The notes under the pieces: generated by a model
Told to the model about the DNA's origin: nothing
Seen by the model: only the letters and a program-made list of their open reading frames with translations
Database searches by the model: none
From: Neobacillus citreus
GTDB lineage: Bacteria > Bacillota > Bacilli > Bacillales > Cytobacillaceae
DNA: 64,000 nt
NCBI RefSeq assembly: GCF_018343545.2
Contig: NZ_JAGYPE020000001.1
Location: 95,727 to 159,726 of the forward strand
Reading direction: 5' to 3'
Position numbers and translations under genes: made by a program
In this document: positions 24,307 to 31,786 of the stretch, piece after piece
Position numbering within the stretch: the stretch's first letter is position 1
Layout of the letters: each line of letters begins with the position of its first letter

Positions 24307-25500
24307 TTAATAATGAAGCAGATGGCCTAATTTATCATGTTTGGTTTTCAAATAGCTTTCATTTTCGGGTCTCATTTCCATTTGCAGCGGTACCCGCTCG
24401 ACGACTTCCAGGTCGTAGCCCTTTAGGCCCTTAATTTTACGCGGATTATTCGTTAATAGCATCATTTTTCTGATACCAAGATCTCTTAAAATTTGTGCAC
24501 CAATTCCATAATCCCTTAAATCAGGCTTAAAGCCGAGTTTTTCATTTGCCTCTACCGTATCATAGCCTTGTTCCTGAAGCTGATAGGCCTTCATTTTATT
24601 AAGGAGACCGATGCCTCTGCCTTCCTGGCGCATATACAACAGTACACCATTTCCGGCTTGTTCAATCTGCATCAGGGCGGCGTGGAGCTGCGGACCACAG
24701 TCACAGCGGTAAGACCCAAAAACATCACCCGTTAAGCATTCCGAATGAACCCTGACCAGAATTGGCTTCTCCGGGTCAATTTCACCTTTAATGAGAGCAA
24801 CATGCTCTTTGTCGTCTACCATATTTGAATACCCGATTGCTTTAAAATCGCCATATTCAGTCGGCAACTTGATTTCCACTTCCCGCTTAACCAATTTATC
24901 CTTTTGATTTCGGTATTCAATTAGATCTTTGATCGTAATCATTTTCAGGCCTAGCTTATCGGCGATTTTTCTTAGCTGCGGTACCCGGGCCATCGTCCCG
25001 TCTTCATTCATGATTTCACAAATGACGCCAGCAGGCTTGGCTCCAGATAGGTTTGCAAGATCTACTGCTGCTTCTGTGTGACCTGTTCTTCTAAGGACGC
25101 CGCCTTTTTTAGCGATAAGCGGAAAAACATGGCCAGGACGTTTAAAATCGGCAGCTTTTGACTGAGGATCAATCAAATTCATGATTGTCGCAGACCGTTC
25201 AAAGGCCGAAATACCTGTTGTAGAATTTTTATGATCAATGCTGACTGTAAAAGCAGTCCCATGCGGGTCGGTATTGTTCGCTACCATCGGCATTAAATCC
25301 AGTTTTTTTGCTAATTCTTCCTCAATCGGAACACAGACAAGGCCTCTCCCATGCGTTACCATCAAATTGATAACCTCAGGAGTCGTTTTTTCGGCAAGCG
25401 CTATGAAATCTCCTTCATTTTCCCTGTCCTCATCGTCGCAAACAATGATAACCTTCCCTTGTTTCAATTCTTCGATTGCTTCTTCAATCCTGTCAAACAT
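24307..25500 (-). CDS. ribBA: Bifunctional DHBP synthase / GTP cyclohydrolase II
   Basis: 397 aa. N-terminal RibB domain (about 1-200) with [11 protein letters not shown] acidic metal site and [12 protein letters not shown] makes 3,4-dihydroxy-2-butanone 4-phosphate from ribulose 5-phosphate. C-terminal RibA domain (about 205-397) with the zinc motif [15 protein letters not shown] and RQEGRGIGL opens GTP. Together they supply both branches of riboflavin synthesis. Lies between ribE and ribH in the FMN-riboswitch operon. Confidence 0.97.
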   Translation of the reverse strand: MFDRIEEAIEELKQGKVIIVCDDEDRENEGDFIALAEKTTPEVINLMVTHGRGLVCVPIEEELAKKLDLMPMVANNTDPHGTAFTVSIDHKNSTTGISAFERSATIMNLIDPQSKAADFKRPGHVFPLIAKKGGVLRRTGHTEAAVDLANLSGAKPAGVICEIMNEDGTMARVPQLRKIADKLGLKMITIKDLIEYRNQKDKLVKREVEIKLPTEYGDFKAIGYSNMVDDKEHVALIKGEIDPEKPILVRVHSECLTGDVFGSYRCDCGPQLHAALMQIEQAGNGVLLYMRQEGRGIGLLNKMKAYQLQEQGYDTVEANEKLGFKPDLRDYGIGAQILRDLGIRKMMLLTNNPRKIKGLKGYDLEVVERVPLQMEMRPENESYLKTKHDKLGHLLHY

Positions 25501-25537
25501 ACCGTATCACTCCTTTGTTCAGTTTTTTCATGCAATT

Positions 25538-26197
25538 TTATAAAAATCCATTCGCTTCTAAAAATTGAGCCGTAATACCTGATTGGCCTTTAGGCTTCTG
25601 ATTGTTCGAAAAATTATTCATAAAATGAGCGACATACTTTCCAATCATATCGCATTCCAAATTTACAATCTCACCCGGTCCTTTGTTACCGACCACAGTT
25701 TCCGACATCGTATGGGGAATTAACGATAAGGTAAACGAGTTTTCGGTTACTCCAAATACCGTTAAGCTTGTCCCATCCACTGTTATGGAGCCTTTATAAA
25801 TGATGTATTTCAATATTTCCGGCTCGGTCTCAATTTCATAATAGACAGCATTTTCAAGCGCACTTTTACTTTTAATAACCCCGGTGCCATCGATATGCCC
25901 CGACACAATATGACCGCCAAACCTTCCTCCGGCCGCCATTGCTCTCTCAAGATTTACTTTTGAGCCGCGCTTTAACGAATTTAAACTAGAGGCTTTAACC
26001 GTTTCCGGCATGACGTCGACCGTAAATCGGTTTCCCGTAAAGGAGGTAACAGTTAAGCAAACCCCATTGACAGCAATACTGTCTCCAAGATGAACATCGG
26101 CGAGAATTTTTTTCGCTTCAATCGTCATCACAAATGAATTACCAGTCCGCTGTATAGCCGAAATAGTACCAATCTCTTCAATAATTCCGGTAAACAT
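25538..26197 (-). CDS. ribE: Riboflavin synthase alpha subunit
   Basis: 219 aa starting at the internal ATG 26197 (MFTGIIEEIG, the invariant N-terminus), with GAAGGGAG 8 nt upstream; an upstream ATG six codons earlier overlaps that site. Two tandem lumazine-binding barrels: N-domain MFTGIIEEIGTIS...GDSIAVNGVCLTV...GGHIVSGHIDGTG, C-domain GSITVDGTSLTV. Dismutates two lumazines to riboflavin. First gene of the operon, directly behind the FMN riboswitch: ribD, which precedes ribE in B. subtilis, is missing here. Confidence 0.96.
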   Translation of the reverse strand: MFTGIIEEIGTISAIQRTGNSFVMTIEAKKILADVHLGDSIAVNGVCLTVTSFTGNRFTVDVMPETVKASSLNSLKRGSKVNLERAMAAGGRFGGHIVSGHIDGTGVIKSKSALENAVYYEIETEPEILKYIIYKGSITVDGTSLTVFGVTENSFTLSLIPHTMSETVVGNKGPGEIVNLECDMIGKYVAHFMNNFSNNQKPKGQSGITAQFLEANGFL

Positions 26198-26250
26198 CCT
26201 TCTTTCTCCCTTCATTAGGGTTTCCAGGGATTAAAGATTCTTCTAAAAAG

Positions 26251-26286
26251 CAAAAAGACCCTGAGGTAAAAACCTTCAGGGCCTGT
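26251..26286 (-). terminator. FMN riboswitch attenuator
   Basis: Minus-strand stem CCCTGAAGG / CCTCAGGG with loop TTTTTA followed by TCTTTTTG, between the FMN aptamer and ribE. Suits transcription termination when FMN is bound. Confidence 0.85.
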
Positions 26287-26350
26287 TTAAAGACAATAGA
26301 AAATTAAGGCTTAAAAAAGGCTAAATTTCGCCAATTTTAATCCTGCTTAT

Positions 26351-26494
26351 TTCCCTTCTCCCATCCAGACTTTAACTGTCGGCTCCGGAATTTCACCAGA
26401 TCCACCGTTTAACAAAATTGTTAACCGGGTCACGGACTAAGAAGCATGTGCTTCATCACCGCCGGTAAGGATTTTCACCTTGCCCCGAAGGAAT
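26351..26494 (-). promoter_or_regulatory. FMN riboswitch (RFN element)
   Basis: The minus strand shows the conserved RFN blocks: TTCGGGGCAAGGTGAAAATC, CCGGCGGT, AGTCCGTGACCCG, the variable hairpin, GGTGGATCTGGTGAAATTCC, GAGCCGACAGTTAAAGTC and TGGATGGGAGAAGG. It precedes ribE-ribBA-ribH and is followed by an attenuator, so riboflavin synthesis should fall when FMN is plentiful. Confidence 0.97.
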
Positions 26495-26517
26495 TACTGT
26501 TAAATTATTTTAATATT

Positions 26518-26546
26518 ATTATACAGAAGTGCATCTGTAAAGGAAA
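26518..26546 (-). promoter_or_regulatory. Predicted sigma-A promoter of the riboflavin operon
   Basis: -10 TATAAT (26523-26518), -35 TTTCCT (26546-26541), spacer 17 bp, ending about 24 nt upstream of the FMN aptamer. Confidence 0.5.
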
Positions 26547-26571
26547 CCGAACTGATTAATGAAAATAAACT

Positions 26572-27039
26572 TTATTTATACACCATTACTGGCAAATAAA
26601 TTTCAAAATGAAGATCACCGCTGGCATTTTGCGCTTTGTGCTCTTCCTTATAAATCTCTAAACTTAATGCTTGATGATCTTGCTCATAGCCATATTCTTT
26701 CATCCAGGTAAATAAAAGGTTATATGTATTTTCTACCTCATCAGGTTTTCCTTTATGGGTTGTCACCACATAATTTTTACTTGGAATCGTAAAGCCAACC
26801 ATTCCTTCCGGGATTTCTGTAATTTTTTCAACAGGTGCAGTGACGTAATAGGTAAACTCCGTCTCCCGGCTATGAAAAGGGGCAATAAGAAAAGGTTCCT
26901 CTGTCTTAAAGGAAATTTCCTCTAGGCGTTGTTCAAATTTTGTAAACAACTTGGGTATCTTGTTAGTTTCAGTATAACTTCCATTCCATGAAATTCCAAC
27001 TACTCTCAATTCATTTTTTTCTACTACTTGGATATCCAT
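26572..27039 (-). CDS. GyrI-like / AraC effector-binding domain protein
   Basis: 155 aa stand-alone GyrI-like (SOUL/BmrR C-domain fold) small-molecule-binding domain: MDIQVVEKNELRVVGISWNGSYTE at the start, TEFTYYVTAPVEKITEIPEGMVGFTIPSKNYVVTTHKG in the middle, LHFEIYLPV at the end. No DNA-binding domain. Such proteins bind amphipathic or cationic ligands, inhibit gyrase (SbmC/GyrI) or hydrolyse certain ligands. AGGGGG lies before the ATG. Single gene between the FMN promoter and a terminator. Ligand unknown. Confidence 0.82.
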   Translation of the reverse strand: MDIQVVEKNELRVVGISWNGSYTETNKIPKLFTKFEQRLEEISFKTEEPFLIAPFHSRETEFTYYVTAPVEKITEIPEGMVGFTIPSKNYVVTTHKGKPDEVENTYNLLFTWMKEYGYEQDHQALSLEIYKEEHKAQNASGDLHFEIYLPVMVYK

Positions 27040-27139
27040 GTTAAAACCCCCTTTTTTTCTATCTTATTTCTAATATTCTCACAATATCCTTAAATTCCTG
27101 CCAAAAAAATTCGACTTTTTCAAAAATTTATTATTTTAA

Positions 27140-27176
27140 AAAAATCAAAAATGCAGCCAAAATGGTGGCTGCACTT
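27140..27176 (-). terminator. Terminator of the SDR gene
   Basis: TGCAGCCA-CCATT-TTGGCTGCA stem, followed on the minus strand by TTTTTGATTTTTTT; about 60 nt downstream of the SDR stop. Confidence 0.75.
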
Positions 27177-27231
27177 TATTTCTAAATGTTGGAATTAATT
27201 TCAAAAATATTCCACAAGAACTTCTTGAAAT

Positions 27232-28071
27232 TTATCTCTTAGGTAGTTTGTTTAATAGAATCCTCTCCCATCGGCTCCATGGGATCAGATTTTTAATGAG
27301 GATGGCCATTTGTACACCCTTACCAATAGGAAAACGTAATGCTGGTTTTTGCATTTTGGCTATTACTGCGATTTTTTGGGCTACCTCCCGTGGATCGCCA
27401 AACTTTTCTTCTCCGGATAGAATGTAATTTTCCATACCTTCCATTAGTCGGTAGTACGGTGAGTCGGGTTGGGAGCGGGTAATTTGTTTTCCTGAAGACC
27501 AAATACTGGTCCTGTACGATCCAGGCTCTACCAGTACTACATCCACGCCAAATGGCTTCATTTCCAGGCGGAGGCATTCACTCCAGCCTTCTAGGGCGTG
27601 CTTTGATGCCACATATGGTGACATTCCTGGAAAGGCGACAACGCCGCTGATGCTGCTAAGATTAATGATTTTTCCATGACGCTGCTGTCGCATATATGGC
27701 AAGATGGCTTTGGTAACTGCCATCACACCAAAAACGTTTGTTTCAAATTGTTTGCGGTATTCCTCCATCGGGAGCTCCTCGACAAACCCGGCAGCGGCGT
27801 AGCCCGCGTTGTTGACGAGTACATCGATATGGCCTAGAGATTCCGTTAGTTTGGCGAGTTGGTTGATTGAGTCTTGCGAGGTAACGTCTAGTTGGTGGAT
27901 GGTGAGTTTATCTTCGATGTTTTCTTTCTTGGCTTCTGAAAGGAGTCCGCCGCTTTTTTCAAGATTTCTCATCGTTGCTATAACATGAAAACCCGACCGA
28001 GCAAGCTCCAGAGTTGTTAAAAGGCCGAATCCGCTTGAGGATCCTGTTACAATGGCAATCGGTTCGTTTAT
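27232..28071 (-). CDS. SDR oxidoreductase with apparent ATA start codon
   Basis: 279 aa if translation starts at ATA (28071-28069), giving (M)NEPIAIVTGSSSGFG, the expected N-terminus of this SDR group. AAAGGGGGAG lies 6 nt upstream of the ATA, but there is no ATG/GTG/TTG in frame until far upstream (TTG/GTG near 28185), inside the cold-shock gene's terminator, so those are unlikely. Motifs: TGSSSGFG, NNAG, and S...YVASK active site. Probably NADP-dependent oxidoreductase of unknown substrate, with retinol-dehydrogenase-like features. An ATG-to-ATA change in the start codon is the simplest reading; expression may be reduced. Confidence 0.8.
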   Translation of the reverse strand: MNEPIAIVTGSSSGFGLLTTLELARSGFHVIATMRNLEKSGGLLSEAKKENIEDKLTIHQLDVTSQDSINQLAKLTESLGHIDVLVNNAGYAAAGFVEELPMEEYRKQFETNVFGVMAVTKAILPYMRQQRHGKIINLSSISGVVAFPGMSPYVASKHALEGWSECLRLEMKPFGVDVVLVEPGSYRTSIWSSGKQITRSQPDSPYYRLMEGMENYILSGEEKFGDPREVAQKIAVIAKMQKPALRFPIGKGVQMAILIKNLIPWSRWERILLNKLPKR

Positions 28072-28160
28072 GGTAATCTCCCCCTTTAATAAAATGTAAC
28101 AAATTTTTGAGAAATTTCTACAAAATCCAGCAGGAAAGTTACCTTTTTTAAAAAAACCAA

Positions 28161-28198
28161 CCAAAAAAGGCCGTTCGCACACCAAAACGCGAACGGCC
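28161..28198 (-). terminator. Second terminator downstream of the cold-shock gene
   Basis: GGCCGTTCGC and GCGAACGGCC form a perfect 10-bp stem followed on the minus strand by TTTTTTGG. It is the second of two hairpins in series after the csp gene, and it lies just upstream of the SDR gene. Confidence 0.8.
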
Positions 28199-28213
28199 CA
28201 ATTTATTTTTACG

Positions 28214-28245
28214 AAAAAAACAGACCCTATAAAAGAGTCTGTTTA
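28214..28245 (-). terminator. First terminator of the cold-shock gene
   Basis: Minus-strand AACAGACTC...GGGTCTGTT stem followed by TTTTTTCG, 15 nt after the csp stop. Confidence 0.85.
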
Positions 28246-28259
28246 ATTTTTAACAATTA

Positions 28260-28460
28260 TTAAGCTTTACGGACATTAACCGCTTGCGGCCCACGCTGGC
28301 CGTTTTCGATATCAAACGTAACTTCTTGTCCTTCGTCTAAGGTTTTGAAACCCTCGATTTGAATTGCAGAGTAATGAACGAAAACGTCTTCTCCGCCATC
28401 TCTTTCGATAAATCCAAAACCTTTTTCACTGTTAAACCATTTTACCTTGCCATGTTCCAT
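28260..28460 (-). CDS. Cold shock protein (CspA family, RNA chaperone)
   Basis: 66 aa single cold-shock (OB-fold) domain. RNP1 KGFGFIERD and RNP2 VFVHYSAI are present, and the ending [10 protein letters not shown] is typical of Bacillus CspB/C/D. Binds single-stranded RNA and DNA and keeps mRNA unfolded. The leader has TAGGAGG 12 nt from the ATG, a slightly long spacing. Followed by two terminators in series. Which paralog (CspB, C or D) cannot be told. Confidence 0.95.
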   Translation of the reverse strand: MEHGKVKWFNSEKGFGFIERDGGEDVFVHYSAIQIEGFKTLDEGQEVTFDIENGQRGPQAVNVRKA

Positions 28461-28572
28461 TTCTTTCGGTGCCTCCTAGCATAATCCCATAACTAAATTT
28501 TGCAAAATAATGCTTGCACATATATTTTTACCCGTATGCATTCCTCATATACCAATACCAAACAAAAAAATT

Positions 28573-29319
28573 TTATTTATCCAAAACCCATTTGCGAATA
28601 GCCTTCGCCACGCCATCTTCTTCATTGGAAGCTGTCACCCAGTCAGCCGTTTCCTTTACAATCTCCTGTGCATTTCCCATGGCTACGCCCATGCCAGCTT
28701 CTTTAATCATGGCCAAATCATTACGGGAGTCTCCAACAGCCATTACATTTTTCATCTCAATTCCGAGCCGCTCGCACACAAGCTTTAATCCTTGCGCTTT
28801 GTTAATACCTGAAGCGTTAACCTCTATGTTGAATGGTGTGGAATTTGATAGTTCAAATTCACCTCTAGTTTCTAGCTCTTTAATCACAATTTCGCGAACG
28901 GCATCATCATGAATATTGAAGCCAAATTTCATCCACTCGACCGAATGCAAATCCTCTGGCATTTCATTGTGCCAGTTTCGTTCCGTACTGATTGCCCAAA
29001 ATGTCGCTTTGTGCTCATTGGCAAGCTTCAGCATCCATTCAATTTGTTCAGATTTTACAAGCGATCTTCTCACAAGTTCGCGTTTTTCATCCCAAATCTC
29101 ACTCCCATTTACAGTCACCAAAAAGGACGAAAGATTTAGAGAATCGGCATGATTATGACTATTTAAAAAAGATCGTCCTGTACTTAGAACAACAAATACG
29201 CCCTTATCCTGGGCTTCTTTGATTGCCTCACGGTTTGCCACAGAAATTTCATGCTGATTATTTAATAAGGTCCCATCCATATCAAGGGCAATTAATTTAA
29301 TATCTATATGATTATTCAA
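28573..29319 (-). CDS. HAD-superfamily Cof-type phosphatase
   Basis: 248 aa. Begins with a TTG behind GGGAGCAAGAGGAA. Motif I LIALDMDGTLL (nucleophile Asp about 13), Ser motif LSTGRS, and motif IV AVGDSRNDLAMIKEAG, with the C2B cap of the Cof family in between. Such enzymes dephosphorylate sugar phosphates, FMN or pyridoxal phosphate; the substrate is not determinable. Single gene. Confidence 0.9.
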   Translation of the reverse strand: MNNHIDIKLIALDMDGTLLNNQHEISVANREAIKEAQDKGVFVVLSTGRSFLNSHNHADSLNLSSFLVTVNGSEIWDEKRELVRRSLVKSEQIEWMLKLANEHKATFWAISTERNWHNEMPEDLHSVEWMKFGFNIHDDAVREIVIKELETRGEFELSNSTPFNIEVNASGINKAQGLKLVCERLGIEMKNVMAVGDSRNDLAMIKEAGMGVAMGNAQEIVKETADWVTASNEEDGVAKAIRKWVLDK

Positions 29320-29427
29320 TTCCTCTTGCTCCCTTCTGTTCTGCTCATTACATTAGATTACCATTTTTGAATACGTCTTTTCAAAGAAGGAGACTTTTTA
29401 ATTTACATAATATTTTTATGGTAACTA

Positions 29428-29459
29428 CAAAAAACTCCCTGCGATATTCCGCAGGGAGG
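29428..29459 (-). terminator. Terminator of the HesB-like gene
   Basis: CTCCCTGCG-ATATTC-CGCAGGGAG, followed on the minus strand by TTTTTTG; about 40 nt after the stop codon. Confidence 0.88.
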
Positions 29460-29496
29460 GAGATGAAAATAAGAAACTGATAGTTGCTCCTGATGA

Positions 29497-29802
29497 TTAA
29501 TGATGATGGTGATGGCCGCCTCTGGATGGGTTGGTAATTACCCACTCTTCATTAGGTACTTGGAAAAATTGAATCCAAACACCATCCAACCATTCATTAT
29601 CCTTTTCCAGAATAAAATCAATATCCTTATCGGATTTTACCACTTCATCCTTGTCGGTTGGTGTATCAAGCATCAGGTCATAATGGGCATGATCGCCGTG
29701 GATGTTGGAAACATAAACACGAAACAATTTACCCTCCGCTTCCTCTTGTCCAAGCATTTTTTTCAATTCCTTTGCAGCACTACGATTTACTTTTACCTTC
29801 AT
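29497..29802 (-). CDS. HesB/IscA-fold protein without cysteines, His5 tail
   Basis: 101 aa. N-terminal KVNRSAAKELKKML and the overall pattern are those of the HesB/YadR/YfhF (iron-sulfur biosynthesis-like) fold, but all cluster-ligand Cys residues are absent. The acidic middle contains NIHGDHAHYDLML and DVW-type core, and the protein ends GGHHHHH. Metal binding by histidines rather than cluster binding is possible, but unproven. AAAGAGGG lies before the ATG. Single gene with its own terminator. The IscA-like fold call is from general pattern, so moderate confidence. Confidence 0.7.
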   Translation of the reverse strand: MKVKVNRSAAKELKKMLGQEEAEGKLFRVYVSNIHGDHAHYDLMLDTPTDKDEVVKSDKDIDFILEKDNEWLDGVWIQFFQVPNEEWVITNPSRGGHHHHH

Positions 29803-29829
29803 TTCTTCTAAGCCCTCTTTCTAAATTAA

Positions 29830-30531
29830 TTAACGAGTATTTCGTTTTCTTTTCTCTCTAACCAGCTGGAACCAAATAAACGCGATGTATAACGGGATGG
29901 CTACATAGAGAAAGTACGGAAAACGATATTGTTCTTTTTTGAAAAATAAATAAATGGCGCAGCCTAAAAAAGCAGTGACAATAATTCCGTATTTGGGCAG
30001 GGGAACGTCCTTCAGGCTCGGGATTTTAACGGTGCTTACCATTAAGAAACAAATCACAAAAAAGGCGATAGGGAGAACAATTGATGGCATTTTGCCGTGA
30101 AACAGCGTTAACAGCGTTAACACCCCGCCCCCAGCCGTGATGGGTACACCTGTAAAATACTTTAATGAAGATTTCACCGCATTTATGTTGAAGCGGGCTA
30201 ATCGATAAGCTCCGAATAATGGAAACAAACCTGAAATCGCCATGCCCACGATGCCATATGTAGAAAAGTAGGAGTAATAAGCCATCATCGCAGGCGCAAC
30301 ACCAAAGGTAACGATGTCAGCGAGTGAATCAAGCTCTTTCCCCAGCTCACTCTCCACACGCAGTATTCTGGCAATCCGTCCGTCCATGCTATCGAGCATC
30401 ATCCCGATTAAGATCAGAATGGCCGCATTCTTATAATCACCCTGGGCCGAATACATGACCGACAAAAAGCCAAAAAATAAATTAAATAGCGTAAACAAAT
30501 TTGGAATACTGTTTCTAATAATATGTATCAC
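29830..30531 (-). CDS. pssA: CDP-diacylglycerol-serine O-phosphatidyltransferase
   Basis: 233 aa membrane enzyme of phosphatidylserine synthesis, the precursor of phosphatidylethanolamine. CDP-alcohol phosphotransferase motif MDGRIARI...GKELDSLAD (DGxxAR-x8-Gx3Dx3D) is complete at about 47-72. Several hydrophobic helices follow. The start is ambiguous: the in-frame GTG (30531) overlaps the only good ribosome binding site (GGAGTG), and the next candidates after it are ATA/ATT codons, so the N-terminus is uncertain by about five residues. No psd gene is adjacent. Confidence 0.9.
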   Translation of the reverse strand: MIHIIRNSIPNLFTLFNLFFGFLSVMYSAQGDYKNAAILILIGMMLDSMDGRIARILRVESELGKELDSLADIVTFGVAPAMMAYYSYFSTYGIVGMAISGLFPLFGAYRLARFNINAVKSSLKYFTGVPITAGGGVLTLLTLFHGKMPSIVLPIAFFVICFLMVSTVKIPSLKDVPLPKYGIIVTAFLGCAIYLFFKKEQYRFPYFLYVAIPLYIAFIWFQLVREKRKRNTR

Positions 30532-30671
30532 TCCAATTTAAACAATAAAAAGGATTAAATTAGTACCCTTTTATTCAAAATCATTCCTCTCTTAATAATA
30601 TCTGTTAGGTTACGTTACTATGTCAATATTATATCATAACATATTTTAACAAAATTAATTTCAAAAACCTA

Positions 30672-30708
30672 GAAGAGGCTGTTTCGTAATGAAACAGCCC
30701 CCCTTTTA
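30672..30708 (-). terminator. Terminator downstream of the TerC gene
   Basis: GGCTGTTTC-GTAAT-GAAACAGCC stem located between the pssA promoter region and the terC stop. On the minus strand followed by TCTTCTAGGTTTTTG. Confidence 0.65.
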
Positions 30709-30716
30709 TGATTTCA

Positions 30717-31496
30717 TTATGATGCTTCTTTTTCTGACGTTTTTAATACTTTATCCTTTGAGAAGAGCCATCCGACTGTTGCAATTCCAACTAATACAAC
30801 ATAAAAACTTACCTTCCACTCGGTTGAGTGGGCAAAATCTTCATTTAATATTGCTAGTTCAGGATGGGAAAGTGTATAGACAGCCAGTTTTACCCCCACC
30901 CAGCCAACAATCGCAAACGCGGCAATCTCAAGGCCTGGGCGTCTTTCGAGAAGCTTAACAAACATATTAGCTGCAAAACGCATAATCACTAGACCAATAA
31001 TTCCGCCGGCGAAGATGACCAAGAACTTTCCGCCATCTAATCCGCCTATATTCGGAAGCGACGTATTGGGAAGAACGACAGCCATGGCAACAGCTGCAAG
31101 AATAGAATCAACAGCAAAAGCAATATCCGCCAATTCCACCTTAAACACGGTGGTCCAAAATCCACTTTTTTTACTTATTTCCTTTTTCTCTTTTCCTTCA
31201 GCGTTTCTTTTCACTACTTTACGGAAAATGTGATTGCCGGCCATAAATAATAAATAAAGGGCACCAATGGCTTGAACCTGCCATACATCCACCAGGAAGG
31301 AAATGGCGAAAAGAGAAGCAAAACGGAAGATAAATGCACCAGCCAACCCGTAAAATAATGCCTTTTTTCGTTCTTCCTCTGGGAGATGTTTTACCATGAT
31401 CGCCAATACCAAAGCATTATCCGCCGCTAGTAAACCTTCTAATGCCACCAAAATAATTAAAACCCAGCCGTACTCCAACAATAGAGATAAATCCAC
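30717..31496 (-). CDS. TerC family integral membrane protein (YkoY-like, Mn2+ efflux candidate)
   Basis: 259 aa, about seven membrane segments, with GTG start behind AAAGGAGG. LLAADNALVLAIMVKHLP and DIAFAVDSILAAVAMAV carry the acidic residues typical of the TerC/Alx/YkoY family. It is preceded by a yybP-ykoY (Mn2+) riboswitch, so manganese export or metal loading of exported proteins is likely, as shown for related TerC proteins in Bacillus. The charged middle loop (AEGKEKKEISKKSG) is cytoplasmic. Single gene. Confidence 0.9.
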   Translation of the reverse strand: MDLSLLLEYGWVLIILVALEGLLAADNALVLAIMVKHLPEEERKKALFYGLAGAFIFRFASLFAISFLVDVWQVQAIGALYLLFMAGNHIFRKVVKRNAEGKEKKEISKKSGFWTTVFKVELADIAFAVDSILAAVAMAVVLPNTSLPNIGGLDGGKFLVIFAGGIIGLVIMRFAANMFVKLLERRPGLEIAAFAIVGWVGVKLAVYTLSHPELAILNEDFAHSTEWKVSFYVVLVGIATVGWLFSKDKVLKTSEKEAS

Positions 31497-31550
31497 TATA
31501 CAATTCCTCCTTTAAAAGGTTTTGGTTCATAAAATACCCTTTTGCCAAAT

Positions 31551-31582
31551 AAAAAGGCCTTTACCGAATACAGTAAAGGCCT
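31551..31582 (-). terminator. Second tandem attenuator in the terC leader
   Basis: Minus-strand GGCCTTTAC-TGTATTC-GGTAAAGGCC followed by TTTTTA, 12 nt after the first attenuator. The two stems share the CTTTAC/GTAAAG core. Confidence 0.85.
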
Positions 31583-31594
31583 AAAAAAGCATAT

Positions 31595-31625
31595 AAAAAG
31601 ACCTTTACAGTAAAGTAAAGGTCTT
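31595..31625 (-). terminator. First tandem attenuator in the terC leader
   Basis: Minus-strand AAGACCTTTAC-TTTACT-GTAAAGGTCTT followed by TTTTATATG; immediately downstream of the manganese aptamer, overlapping its 3' end. Confidence 0.87.
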
Positions 31626-31708
31626 GCTAACAACATCCAGGTTGCCAATAAAGCCGGAGAATAAATTCTCGGAATGACGACTTTATTGTAGCAGCTACTC
31701 CCCTTTAA
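31608..31708 (-). promoter_or_regulatory. yybP-ykoY (Mn2+) riboswitch
   Basis: Minus-strand AAAGGGGAGTAGC at the start, GCTACAATAAAGTCGTCAT, then TTGGCAACCTGGATGTTGTTAGC near the end: the two conserved L1/L3 blocks of this class. It sits in the leader of a TerC gene, the usual target. Manganese is expected to stabilise the aptamer and permit readthrough of the following terminator(s). Confidence 0.9.
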
Positions 31709-31731
31709 AAAGGAAATATTCTATTACTTAT

Positions 31732-31760
31732 ACTATATTAAACTTTTAAAAAGATGTCAA
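31732..31760 (-). promoter_or_regulatory. Sigma-A promoter of terC
   Basis: -35 TTGACA (31760-31755), 17-bp spacer, -10 TATAGT (31737-31732), about 25 nt upstream of the riboswitch start. Confidence 0.85.
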
Positions 31761-31786
31761 TGTAAGTTTCTAAGAATGCAAATATT

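Noticed and set aside
28072-28185. N-terminal extension of the SDR gene from TTG/GTG near 28185
   Set aside because: It would be coded through the csp terminator hairpin and has no homologous SDR N-terminus; the ribosome binding site is at 28077-28086.
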